Shown here one piece after another: positions 44,247 through 52,938 of a DNA stretch of 64,000 nt (position 1 is the stretch's first letter; every line of letters starts with the position of its first letter). The position numbers were made by a program, and so were the translations under genes. Source of the stretch: Bacillota bacterium (lineage in GTDB: Bacteria > Bacillota > Clostridia > Clostridiales > Clostridiaceae). The notes under the pieces were generated by a model, which was not told the DNA's origin, did no database searches, and saw only the letters and a program-made list of their open reading frames with translations. The DNA is taken from positions 37,464 to 101,463 of the forward strand of contig JAJXWH010000016.1 of NCBI GenBank assembly GCA_021781745.1. The letters are read 5' to 3'.

Positions 44247-44315
44247 ATGAATATGAGAGAGAGAAGATATGCACCTTTAAAAAGAGCAGCTATGCTGCAG
44301 TTGAGATCATTTTAA
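44247..44315 (+). CDS. Short peptide resembling start of downstream protein (2)
   Basis: GAGGGG precedes two ATGs (44244 and 44247); about 22 codons, MNMRERRYAPLKRAAMLQLRSF. Same N-terminal pattern as the peptide at 44141 and the protein at 44429, and its 3' half is the first unit of a 35-bp tandem repeat. Confidence 0.45.
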   Translation: MNMRERRYAPLKRAAMLQLRSF

Positions 44316-44383
44316 AAAGAGCAGCTATGCTGCAGTTGAGATCATTTTAAAAAGAGCAGCTATGCTGCAGTTGAGATCATTTG
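44279..44383 (+). repeat. 35-bp tandem repeat, three units
   Basis: AAAAAGAGCAGCTATGCTGC... units start at 44279, 44314 and 44349 and are identical except for the last base of the third. Each unit contains the self-complementary GCAGC-TAT-GCTGC. A diverged single unit also occurs at 44174. Confidence 0.9.
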
Positions 44384-44428
44384 TGGATTAACTTGCTAGT
44401 ATATAAATTATGAAAGGAAATGATAAAA

Positions 44429-45172
44429 GTGAGAGAAAGAAGATATGTTAGATTAAGAGTTGATATGTACGAGGATACAAAATTTAAAATAATAGATAGA
44501 ATGCCTGAAAGAGATCTTATTCATTATATATGGACTAGACTTGTAGTATTAGCTGGGAAGGTAAATTTAGAAGGTAATTTATATATGTCAAAAAACATTC
44601 CATATACATTAGAGACTTTGGCTATAGAATTTAATAGAGATGTAAATCAAGTGAAATTAGCATTGGATACATTTATAAAATTAGAAATGGTGGAAGTTAC
44701 TGAAGAGAATATTTATAAAGTAAAGAATTTTGCAAAACACCAAAATATTAAAGTTAAAGCAAAGGACAAAGAAGAAGAGATAAAGAAAGAAGAGAGTCAT
44801 TTAAAAAGTGAAGAACCTAATAAAGTTAATATGAATATTGATAATCAAAAATTAGAAAATAAAGAAAAAGAGATTGATAATAATTCAAGCGAGAAACAAG
44901 ATGAGAAGGGAGAAAAAAATAACATTAATTATGGAAAGATAGATTTAGAATTTGTCAACACAGATGTTAATGTGGATAATAACAGCCTGCAAAGTACTCC
45001 TATACTTTTAGAAATGAAAAAGAGTAAGAAATCAAATAAACGGAGAAGAAAAGATATGGATATTAAAATTACCGATGAGGAAGTTAATGATGATAGTATA
45101 ATTAGTATGTACGAAGGAGATGCAAGGCCCTTAGGAGAAGGTGAAAGTGTAGTCAGTGAGTGGGCTTTTTAA
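44429..45172 (+). CDS. Phage replisome organiser-like (DnaD-type) protein
   Basis: 247-aa protein. The N-terminal 110 residues (RERRYVRLRVDMYEDTKFK, RMPERDLIHYIWTRLVVLAGKV, then NIPYTLETLAIEF...) match the winged-helix domain of phage replisome organiser / DnaD-like proteins. The remainder is charged, low-complexity and has no DnaD C-terminal domain. I prefer GTG 44429 because the ribosome site AAAGGA is then about 10 bp upstream; ATG 44420 is too close to it. Possibly a domesticated phage gene now acting in gene control or replication. Confidence 0.7.
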   Translation: MRERRYVRLRVDMYEDTKFKIIDRMPERDLIHYIWTRLVVLAGKVNLEGNLYMSKNIPYTLETLAIEFNRDVNQVKLALDTFIKLEMVEVTEENIYKVKNFAKHQNIKVKAKDKEEEIKKEESHLKSEEPNKVNMNIDNQKLENKEKEIDNNSSEKQDEKGEKNNINYGKIDLEFVNTDVNVDNNSLQSTPILLEMKKSKKSNKRRRKDMDIKITDEEVNDDSIISMYEGDARPLGEGESVVSEWAF

Positions 45173-45335
45173 GTAATTTGTGCAGTTAAACGGTTGGAAG
45201 TTTCTATGTTATAATATTATCTATGGAAAACGTGATTGTTTTTATAAATGGGCGAGATGGTCTAAGCGATCATAAAAAAGTAGATTAAAAGAGCATATAA
45301 AATCACATAGCCTCACGGCTGAAAGGAGTGATTCT

Positions 45336-48278
45336 TTGAAACTGAATGAATTAAAAGCAATAGTATTTAAATCTGCCACGAGTGTTATGAAAAAAGAAGG
45401 GGAAGAGGCTTTTAATAATGGCTTAGTCACTTATTTTAAAGGTAAGAAGATAGAGAATATATATCATATTTATGGCAGAGTGAAAGATAAAAGTAAATTC
45501 AAAGAGTTTAACACTCACATTAAAATTAATCTACAGAAGAAAAAGTTAGATGGAGCAAAATGCTCTTGTGATGAGTTCAAGGAATTTGCTTCAAACGGAT
45601 ATAACTTCATTTGTAGCCACATAACTGCAACTAGCTATAAATTTTTTAGTTTACTATCAAAAGGGAATAGTGAGACAAGAGAGGATTCAGAAAATAATAT
45701 TCTAGAAAAGTATAAAATATGGGGGAATAGTGAAACCACTCGGCTTATTAGAAAAACAGAAAAAGAATCTGAATATTATGAAGTGCTGACAGCATCAAGA
45801 AGTGAAAAACTTATACTTAAGCCTAATGACTTAAGAGGATTTTTAGAAGTAATAGATAATAGAAAGATCAAATTTAAGTTTGAGCATATAGAATTTACGG
45901 TACCAATTTTGCATAGGGATATGCCTATAACTTTTAACTTAAAAGAAGATAATGAGAAAATGCTTTTATCAACTCATAAGCAGCTTCCTATACCGCTAAA
46001 TTCCAATAATGATGTTTATTACTTTAAAAATGAACTTTATCTGCCTTCAAAAAAACAAAGTGATAATTATGTATCTTTACATGAAAAACTTAAGGCTCAT
46101 GGAGAAATTGTTTATAGGAAGGATATACACAACTATGTTAAACTCATTTTAATTCTAAGCAATATTACAGAAAATATTAATATTGGAGAGAGTCTAAGGT
46201 GTTTAGTATCACATTCTTTAAAACCTGAATTTTTGGTATTTGAGGAGGATGGAAAAGTTTATTGTGATGTAATAGTAAATTATGGTGGCAGAAAAGTTAA
46301 TATACTAAATAAGAATAGTAGAGAGGATAATTTTATAAGAGATCGTAAAAAAGAAGAGAAACTTCTCTTAGAAATGGAAAAAAGAAACTTTATAAAGCTG
46401 AAAAATAGATTTATGTTCACAGGTGAAGATGAGGAACTGTTTAATCTGTTAAAGGGCATAGAAGATAGCATTCAAGCACTGGGAAAGATTACTTTAGGTA
46501 AGGGGCTTAATGATAAAAAAATATACACATTAGAACATATAAAAGCAGATTTATTTGAGGCAGATGGAGAATATAATTTTTCTTATAGTATAGGAAATTT
46601 AGGATTAAAGGAGCTAAACAGTGCATTTGAGGCTTATAGAAATAAGAATAAGTTGTACAAAACAAGGAACAATGACTTTTTAGATTTTGAAGACGACAAT
46701 GTAAGAGGATTCTTCAATCTTTTTGAAGTCTTAAATATTGGCGAGAACCTAGTAGATGGAAGAGTTAAAGTAGAAAAAGCCAAAGCATTATATTTATATG
46801 AAAATATAACTAATAAGAGATTGGGGATTATTAAAAGTTCTGAAGAGTTAAAGGAAATAGAAAATAAGTTATCTAACATAAATAATAGAAAAATAGGTTT
46901 ACCTAATAAGTTTGTTGGGGAACTTAGAGACTATCAGATGAAGGGCTTTAAATGGTTTAAAACGCTAAGTGAATTGGGTTTTGGTGGAATATTAGCAGAT
47001 GAAATGGGATTAGGGAAGACGATTCAAACCATTGTATTTTTGCTTTCAGAAAAAAGTAAAAGAACTCTCATTGTTTGTCCTACTTCCTTAATTTATAACT
47101 GGAAAGAAGAATTTGAGAAGTTTGCTCCAAGTCTAAAGGTGTTAATTGTACACGGAACACAAAGAATTGAAACAATAAATAATACTCGTGATTATGATGT
47201 AATCTTAACCACCTACGGAACTTTGAGATTGGATATAAACTACTATGAAGATATTATCTTTGATTACTGTATCATTGATGAAGGACAAAACATAAAGAAT
47301 GCTTCAGCTCAGAACACAAAAGTTATAAAAGAAATTAAAGCTAAAACAAGGTTTGCTTTAACTGGGACACCTATTGAAAACAACTTAACAGAGCTTTGGT
47401 CTATCTTTGATTTTATAATGCCAGGATACTTGTACTCTAAAGAAGTATTTGTAGAGAAATTCATTTCAAAAGGAAAAGATAATTTAGAAAGCCTTAAACT
47501 TTTAATAAAGCCGTTTATTTTAAGGCGGACTAAAAAAGAGGTAATGAAGGAACTTCCAGATAAAGTAGAAAAGAAGATTTTAGTTGAAATGACAGCTTCC
47601 CAAAAGGCTTTATATAGTAATTATATTAAAAGAGTAAAGAATGTAATGAAGAATAATAAAGATGGGAAGATTGAGATCCTTTCATATTTAACTAAACTTA
47701 GACAAATATGCTTAGATCCTTCACTTATAGTGGAAGACTATAATGGTGGAAGCGGGAAATTAGAAGTAGCAGTTGAGCTTATTAAAGAACATGTTGATTC
47801 TGGCAATAAAGTTCTCTTATTTTCACAGTTTACTTCAGCCTTAGATAAAATTGGAGAACGCTTAAATAAAGAGGAAATTAACTTCTTTCACTTACAAGGA
47901 AAGACAAGACCCAAAGATAGAATTAAACTTGTGAAAGACTTTAACAGCAGTGAATCTGTAAAGGTATTTTTAATTTCATTGAAAGCTGGGGGAACTGGCC
48001 TTAATTTAACTTCAGCAAATTTAGTTATTCACTTTGATCCATGGTGGAATCCAGCAGTTGAAGATCAGGCAACGGATAGAGCTCATCGAATTGGTCAAGA
48101 GAATATAGTAGAGGTGATTAGGTTAGTTGCTAAGGGGACTATAGAAGAAAAGATTATTTTATTACAGGAAGATAAAAAAGAACTAATTAACGATATTCTA
48201 ACAGGAGAACTTCAAAATAGCAGCTTGCTTAGCAGCTTATCGAAGGAAGATTTGATTCAGTTGTTTGATAGGGAGTGA
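45336..48278 (+). CDS. SWIM zinc-finger SNF2-family helicase
   Basis: 980-aa DNA translocase. SWIM finger near residues 68-95 (CSCDEF...FICSHITA); bacterial SNF2-associated region 150-500; ATPase lobe 1 with Walker A ILADEMGLGKT (about 552), DEGQNIKNA (about 648) and LTGTPIENN (about 676); lobe 2 with LFSQFTSALDKIGERL, GGTGLNLTSANLVIHFDPWWNP and ATDRAHRIGQ (about 912). All helicase motifs look intact. TTG 45336 follows AAAGGAG. Single gene; the role (chromatin-like remodelling or transcription recycling) is not known. Confidence 0.93.
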   Translation: MKLNELKAIVFKSATSVMKKEGEEAFNNGLVTYFKGKKIENIYHIYGRVKDKSKFKEFNTHIKINLQKKKLDGAKCSCDEFKEFASNGYNFICSHITATSYKFFSLLSKGNSETREDSENNILEKYKIWGNSETTRLIRKTEKESEYYEVLTASRSEKLILKPNDLRGFLEVIDNRKIKFKFEHIEFTVPILHRDMPITFNLKEDNEKMLLSTHKQLPIPLNSNNDVYYFKNELYLPSKKQSDNYVSLHEKLKAHGEIVYRKDIHNYVKLILILSNITENINIGESLRCLVSHSLKPEFLVFEEDGKVYCDVIVNYGGRKVNILNKNSREDNFIRDRKKEEKLLLEMEKRNFIKLKNRFMFTGEDEELFNLLKGIEDSIQALGKITLGKGLNDKKIYTLEHIKADLFEADGEYNFSYSIGNLGLKELNSAFEAYRNKNKLYKTRNNDFLDFEDDNVRGFFNLFEVLNIGENLVDGRVKVEKAKALYLYENITNKRLGIIKSSEELKEIENKLSNINNRKIGLPNKFVGELRDYQMKGFKWFKTLSELGFGGILADEMGLGKTIQTIVFLLSEKSKRTLIVCPTSLIYNWKEEFEKFAPSLKVLIVHGTQRIETINNTRDYDVILTTYGTLRLDINYYEDIIFDYCIIDEGQNIKNASAQNTKVIKEIKAKTRFALTGTPIENNLTELWSIFDFIMPGYLYSKEVFVEKFISKGKDNLESLKLLIKPFILRRTKKEVMKELPDKVEKKILVEMTASQKALYSNYIKRVKNVMKNNKDGKIEILSYLTKLRQICLDPSLIVEDYNGGSGKLEVAVELIKEHVDSGNKVLLFSQFTSALDKIGERLNKEEINFFHLQGKTRPKDRIKLVKDFNSSESVKVFLISLKAGGTGLNLTSANLVIHFDPWWNPAVEDQATDRAHRIGQENIVEVIRLVAKGTIEEKIILLQEDKKELINDILTGELQNSSLLSSLSKEDLIQLFDRE

Positions 48279-48310
48279 AATTTGATTTATTAAAGCAACA
48301 TAAATATTGG

Positions 48311-48383
48311 TGTATGGAGGTTATATGCGCCTAGCCTTCACTGTGAAACCTATAAAAATCTAAAATAGGATTTTTATGGGTTA
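48311..48383 (+). repeat. Dispersed repeat family C, diverged copy
   Basis: AAACCTATAAAAATC / GATTTTTATGGGTT hairpin (48346-48382) followed by ATTTTAGTTAG, matching the second hairpin of family C at 52830-52866; the first part is diverged. It can serve as the helicase gene terminator. Confidence 0.5.
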
Positions 48384-48573
48384 TTTTAGTTAGTATGGAT
48401 TTAGAAAAAACACTTTATTTGCGTAGAAAGATTGAAAAATAAAAGTAGAAGGGGTAGTTACAAAGATATATATGTTTTTAGATTTTAATTATATAATAAT
48501 TAACAAAATTAGAAAAAGTAGATTGAAAATTATTCAATAAAATGTTGAAATAGGTAAGTATAGGGGGGATAAG

Positions 48574-49152
48574 ATGAAAAAAGTATCAATAGTACTGTTA
48601 ACTATTACAATTATATTTAGCCTAGTTTCATGTGGAAATCGTAGTACAAAAACAAATAGCGGGCAAGTAGAAGAAAAAACTTCACAATCAGATAAAGATA
48701 AGGAAAAAGCGAAAGAAGAAGTAAAAACTGTAACGATAGGAAGTACAATTAGTGGAAAATCAGCAGATATAACCGTAAATAAAATTGAATTTTCATACGA
48801 TGTTTTACCGGATAAAACAGATGGTTTTTATAATCATTATCCAGCAGAGCAAGGAAAAGTCTATATTAATATAGATGTAGATGTAAAAAATACTCAAAAG
48901 CAAGAATTAAGATGTGGTAAAGTAATGAAAGTCGAAGCAAATTATAATGATGGTTACAAGTATAATAGTCAAGCAATAGTAGAAGATAAAAACTTGGGAT
49001 TTACATATGCTAATATTACAAGTATTACTCCACTAGAAACAAAAGGAATGAGATTAATTATTGATTGTCCACAAGAAGTTGAAAAGAGTGCTAATACATT
49101 AACACTTACATTTGATATTGATGGAGAAAAGTATAATTACACAATGAGATAA
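48574..49152 (+). CDS. DUF4352-like lipoprotein
   Basis: 192-aa lipoprotein: signal peptide with lipobox SLVSC (Cys about residue 20), Lys/Glu/Ser-rich linker to about 50, then an immunoglobulin-like beta domain of DUF4352 type (GSTISGKSADITVNKIEF; KVYINIDVDVKNTQKQEL). GGGGG precedes ATG. Such proteins sit on the outer face of the membrane; function unknown. Next gene is a small membrane protein. Confidence 0.8.
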   Translation: MKKVSIVLLTITIIFSLVSCGNRSTKTNSGQVEEKTSQSDKDKEKAKEEVKTVTIGSTISGKSADITVNKIEFSYDVLPDKTDGFYNHYPAEQGKVYINIDVDVKNTQKQELRCGKVMKVEANYNDGYKYNSQAIVEDKNLGFTYANITSITPLETKGMRLIIDCPQEVEKSANTLTLTFDIDGEKYNYTMR

Positions 49153-49272
49153 TTAATTTTGAAAGTACTTATAAAATTAGGAATTTTTATTATTAATAAT
49201 TAGATTAATTTTTACAAAATGTTATTAAAAAGTAAAGAGAGGTTTTTAATTAAATTTTAGGGGGAAATAAAA

Positions 49273-49653
49273 ATGAAATTAAAGCATTCAAAAGCATTAT
49301 TAGTAGCAGGAATTTTAGGAGCGCTATATTCTATATATTTAATAATTTACTTTAGTGGAACAATGACAAAAGGCTCTGGTGCAGAACAGGTTGGTGCAGC
49401 AATTGCAACTGTATTAGTTACACCTCATATGATTTTAGTTGTGTTAGCAACAATTTTTAATTGGGTCGCATATTTCACAAATAAAAGAGGATTTGCATTA
49501 ACAGCAGGTATACTATATTCTGTTGGCGGAGTTATATTTATATTATATATAATATTTGTTGTTCCATCGCTAGTATTAAGTTTTATAGGGTATTCAAAGC
49601 TTAAAAAAATAAACGAAATAAACAGTCAAAATTTAAATACGCCAGTACAATAA
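49273..49653 (+). CDS. Small membrane protein, four helices (DUF4064-like)
   Basis: 126-aa protein with four hydrophobic helices (about 8-28, 42-62, 73-98, 95-112) and a polar tail. The layout resembles DUF4064-type proteins; the short sequence gives no catalytic hint. GGGGG before ATG 49273. Follows the lipoprotein by 120 bp and ends in a strong terminator. Confidence 0.75.
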   Translation: MKLKHSKALLVAGILGALYSIYLIIYFSGTMTKGSGAEQVGAAIATVLVTPHMILVVLATIFNWVAYFTNKRGFALTAGILYSVGGVIFILYIIFVVPSLVLSFIGYSKLKKINEINSQNLNTPVQ

Positions 49654-49688
49654 AAGTCGGCTAGGAGTAAATTTCCTAGCCGACTTTT
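49652..49688 (+). terminator. Strong terminator
   Basis: Perfect AAAAGTCGGCTAGGA / TCCTAGCCGACTTTT hairpin with a short loop, overlapping the stop of the membrane protein gene. Confidence 0.9.
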
Positions 49689-49822
49689 ATGCGAAGAAAA
49701 TTGAAATGATGCAATAATAAATAAGTTAGCAATTGTTTCGGTTGCAGGATTTTTTTATAAGAATTTTTCAATAGTTCGATTCTATTTGAATTTATAGGAA
49801 ATATATGTGAAAAAATATTTTT

Positions 49823-49917
49823 GGTGGATTTCAAAAGTCACGCTTCGTCTCCACCATAAAACTCACGACTATTTGTATGTGGCTTGAATAGCAGCTAACA
49901 GATGGTCGTGGGTTTTT
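49823..49917 (+). repeat. Dispersed repeat family C, copy 1
   Basis: First hairpin GGTGGA...CACGCTTCGTC-TCCACC (49823-49855), then CTCACGACTAT...ATGGTCGTGGGTTTTT (49861-49917). Same two-hairpin order at 52794 and 58178. It occupies the gap between the membrane protein and MarR genes. Confidence 0.7.
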
Positions 49918-50040
49918 ATTGTTAAGGGGTAGCTCCTATCAATTATTATTTTTAATTAGATGATAAGGCAATAAGCTACATAGAAAAAGAAGTTGATAAA
50001 GCAATCATACAATATTTTTTACACAAGATTTTGTTTAATT

Positions 50041-50595
50041 TCATGAAAATGATTTCCTAATTTGCTCCAAAAACCTCTCCATATCGTTTAAATCTTTCCC
50101 TATATCAATTTTGACTTTTTTTTCGAAATGTCTTTCAGTTGTGTAATCATAACCAGACAGTTTTTCAAGAGACTTACGAAACGATTTAAGTTCTGTCCTC
50201 GTAAAATTCTTAAAAAGATTAAGAAAATATTTGTTTGAATTGATTGTATTTTTCTGCATAACTGATAAGCCTTTATCGGTTATACTAATATTTACATTTC
50301 TCTTATCAGTCTGACTAGGCTTACTAGAAATATATCCTGATTTTACCATATGATTCACAAGGCGGTTTACATTTTGTTTACTTGTGCCGAGGGTACTGGC
50401 AATATTTACGATAGTTGCTTCTTGTGGATCTAAATGGGCTACTGCAATAAGTAACATTAATTGCCTTAATGTAAGGTCTTCTAAACCAGAATCTGCTTCT
50501 GCCTGTATTTTATTTAAGGCTATAAATAAGAGACTATACGCTTGGTGCATATCATCTAAAATCTCAAGTTCATTTTTATAATTATCTATATCCAT
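50041..50595 (-). CDS. MarR family transcriptional regulator
   Basis: 184-aa winged-helix regulator. HTH core about 55-115: ATIVNIASTLGTSKQNVNRLVNHMVKSGYI then the basic wing SQTDKRNVNISITDKG. N- and C-terminal helices form the dimer. GGAGG-type site before ATG on the minus strand. Transcribed away from the ketopantoate-reductase-like gene; a perfect palindrome in the gap is its likely operator. Ligand unknown. Confidence 0.9.
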   Translation of the reverse strand: MDIDNYKNELEILDDMHQAYSLLFIALNKIQAEADSGLEDLTLRQLMLLIAVAHLDPQEATIVNIASTLGTSKQNVNRLVNHMVKSGYISSKPSQTDKRNVNISITDKGLSVMQKNTINSNKYFLNLFKNFTRTELKSFRKSLEKLSGYDYTTERHFEKKVKIDIGKDLNDMERFLEQIRKSFS

Positions 50596-50682
50596 TTTGA
50601 CCTCCAGATTAAATTTTAGTCACATCTAACTCGATTGTTGGTAAAGTTAAATATATCATAAAATTTTAAATCCGTAAACATA

Positions 50683-50725
50683 TTGACTAATAAAATTATG
50701 AGTGATATAGTAAACATGTTTACTA
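50683..50725 (+). promoter_or_regulatory. Promoter with 18-bp palindromic operator
   Basis: TTGACT (50683-50688), 17 bp, TATAGT (50706-50711). The perfect 18-bp palindrome TAGTAAACATGTTTACTA (50708-50725) overlaps the -10. Best reading: operator of the divergent MarR regulator controlling the gene at 50875. Confidence 0.75.
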
Positions 50726-50874
50726 AATGAGGATTATTCAAATAATTTTTGGATTTTTTTCTAGAATATATTTAAGATAGAGAACACAGTCGTGAATTGT
50801 AATCTGTGAAATGTTTATATTAGAAAATTAAATATATTATCTTTATATTATGGAGAAAGAAGGAATTGATTCAG

Positions 50875-51825
50875 ATGAGAATTTTAGTTTATGGTGCGGG
50901 AGTTATTGGATGTGAACTGGCACACGAATTGTGCAAAGGTGAAAATTACGTAACAATTTTAGCTAGAGGAAATTGGAAGCGAAGCATAGATAAAAATGGT
51001 ATGGTTATCCGTCACTATGGTCAACTACGAACAACAACAGATCATATTAAGACAATTGAAACTTTAGAAGCGGATGACAATTATGATTTGATTTTTGTGG
51101 TAATGCAGTACAATCAGGTATTAGATATAATACCGCAACTTTCAGAAAACATAAGTCGCTATATTGTATTTGTGGGCAATAATATGAATCCATCACATTG
51201 CCGAGAACAGATTTGTAGTCAATCCGCTACAGAAAAAGAGATTGCATTTGGATTCCAGGGTACTGGTGGACGCAGGGAAAATGGAAAAGTTATAAGTATG
51301 CATTTTATTAAAGTTCCGATGACGGTAGGTGGATTAATCGAACATTTGACTGCAGAATTTACAAAAAGAATTATAACGACATTTGAAAAAACAGGATACC
51401 AATTAACATGGGAAGAGCATATGGAAGGATGGCTAATATCCCATGTGGCTCATATTTTACCAACTGCTTATATTTGTTATAGCTTAGATTGTAATTTGAA
51501 ACGTGCGAGTAAAGAAAAAATCAATCTAGTAATAGATGCAATAGTAGAAGCTCACAAAATGCTGAAGAAACTAGGGTATCCAATTCGACCAGATGGAGAG
51601 GAAGAAGCTTTTATTAAAAATCGTAAGAAAAAACAGATAATGCTATATTTGATGGTAAAAACTCCTGCTGGTAAATTTGTCATCAGCAACCATTGTGCAA
51701 ATGCAGTTGGTGAAATGATTGCATTAGATCGAGAATTTGAGAAGTTGCAAATAAAGGCAGATATGCATATGCCGGCTTGGGATAAGCTTCGTAAAGATGC
51801 AATGATGGTTCTTAATAATAAATGA
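50875..51825 (+). CDS. Ketopantoate reductase-like (ApbA/PanE) protein
   Basis: 316-aa NAD(P)-dependent reductase-like protein. Rossmann start RILVYGAGVIGCELAHEL (2-19), VVMQYNQVLDI (about 79) and GNNM (about 106); C-terminal helical domain to 316. The usual catalytic Lys of PanE is not clear in the helical domain, so it may reduce another keto acid. ATG 50875 with AAGGAA 9 bp upstream; TTG 50866 rejected. Probably repressed by the divergent MarR protein. Confidence 0.82.
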   Translation: MRILVYGAGVIGCELAHELCKGENYVTILARGNWKRSIDKNGMVIRHYGQLRTTTDHIKTIETLEADDNYDLIFVVMQYNQVLDIIPQLSENISRYIVFVGNNMNPSHCREQICSQSATEKEIAFGFQGTGGRRENGKVISMHFIKVPMTVGGLIEHLTAEFTKRIITTFEKTGYQLTWEEHMEGWLISHVAHILPTAYICYSLDCNLKRASKEKINLVIDAIVEAHKMLKKLGYPIRPDGEEEAFIKNRKKKQIMLYLMVKTPAGKFVISNHCANAVGEMIALDREFEKLQIKADMHMPAWDKLRKDAMMVLNNK

Positions 51826-51928
51826 AGATCCGTTATCAAGATTTACAATGGAAAATAGAGACGCTAATAAATTACTTAAAAATGTTTAACTTTACTAAAT
51901 ACTTGGATATAATAATATATATTATAAC

Positions 51929-52564
51929 TTGAAGAAAGTGGTGATATATATTAGTTTCCAATTTTATGGGATAACAGAAGAATTATTGCAGAATTTAAGT
52001 TATGAAAGCAAGTTAGGCAAAAGTTTAAAGAATACATTAAGAAAATTTGAAAAAGATGATATAATTAATGAAATATTAGATTTAAAAGAATTTTACGAAA
52101 GTACTGATTTGCTTAAAGGTGTTAAATTTAGTTATAGAATCAAGTCACTACATTCATGTATTTTAAAATATAATAAATATTATCCAAGCACAGAACTTAA
52201 TAAGTGCTATAATGATTTATTAGGAATTAGGATAATTATTTCAGAGTATAAAGAAATTTTAGAGCAGAATTTAGAAATCTTTAAAGTCGCAGATATGAGA
52301 AATGGAAAAGTTAATGATGATGGATATAGGGGGATACATCTATATTATCAAAACAGTAATAAGCATTATCCGATTGAAATACAAGTAAATACTAAATGCG
52401 ATAGAATGATAAATGATTGGCTTCATATACATTTATATAAACATATTAAAGATAATAATATTGGAAAATTATTAAGAGAAAAATATGATAATGGCGAGAT
52501 TAAAGATGAAGAAGATTTTAAGGAGGTGCTAGAACATGTGTTATCTAATAGCAAAGAAATTTAA
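51929..52564 (+). CDS. RelA/SpoT-like nucleotidyltransferase domain protein
   Basis: About 205-211 aa, synthetase-type fold only, no hydrolase domain. Motifs align with (p)ppGpp synthetases: FSYRIKSLHSCILK (ATP-binding), CYNDLLGIRIII (DxxGxR-like), DDGYRGIHLYY, and IEIQVNT. It overlaps a 74-aa gene by 29 bp. Single-domain synthetases paired with a small neighbour can be toxSAS toxins; alternatively a small alarmone synthetase. Start uncertain: TTG 51929 has no ribosome site, while AAGTGGTGAT at 51936-51945 would suit a rare ATT start at 51950. Confidence 0.7.
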   Translation: MKKVVIYISFQFYGITEELLQNLSYESKLGKSLKNTLRKFEKDDIINEILDLKEFYESTDLLKGVKFSYRIKSLHSCILKYNKYYPSTELNKCYNDLLGIRIIISEYKEILEQNLEIFKVADMRNGKVNDDGYRGIHLYYQNSNKHYPIEIQVNTKCDRMINDWLHIHLYKHIKDNNIGKLLREKYDNGEIKDEEDFKEVLEHVLSNSKEI

Positions 52565-52760
52565 TGAAGAAGGTAGTTTAGTATTAGAAGCTGAACAAGG
52601 ACAAAGATTAGCATCATTATCTAAGTATTTAACATTAACAACATTAGAACGTGGTGTTCAAATAGTAACATTAAATGATTTAGAAAGTTATAAGGAATAT
52701 TCACCATATACATTGATAAATAATGAGGTTGATTTTATAAGTAAAGTCGTTAATATGTAG
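52536..52760 (+). CDS. Small protein overlapping the RelA-like gene
   Basis: 74-aa soluble protein MCYLIAKKFNEEGSLVLEAE..., with AAGGAGGTG before ATG 52536 inside the end of the RelA-like gene (29-bp overlap in another frame). An alpha/beta pattern, no DNA-binding motif. The overlap implies coupled translation and a joint function, for example as antitoxin of a toxSAS-like pair; that is inference. Confidence 0.7.
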   Translation: MCYLIAKKFNEEGSLVLEAEQGQRLASLSKYLTLTTLERGVQIVTLNDLESYKEYSPYTLINNEVDFISKVVNM

Positions 52761-52793
52761 TATATTTTGTATTAAAATAAGATACGATTTTTT

Positions 52794-52870
52794 GGTGGAT
52801 TTTAAAAATCACGCTTCGCCTCCACCATGAAACCCACGAAAATCTAATTTGGATTTTTGTGGGTTATTTT
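52794..52870 (+). repeat. Dispersed repeat family C, copy 2
   Basis: GGTGGA...CACGCTTCGCC-TCCACC hairpin (52794-52826) followed by AACCCACGAAAATC / GATTTTTGTGGGTT (to 52866). It lies between convergent genes. Confidence 0.75.
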
Positions 52871-52938
52871 AGTTTAGAGAAAGGTTTTTTGTGATTCAAA
52901 ATGCATTATAAATATTATTGCATTATTAATATTAAATG

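Noticed and set aside
44279..44383. CRISPR-like array
   Set aside because: Three direct tandem 35-bp units without spacers are a simple tandem repeat; no cas genes nearby.
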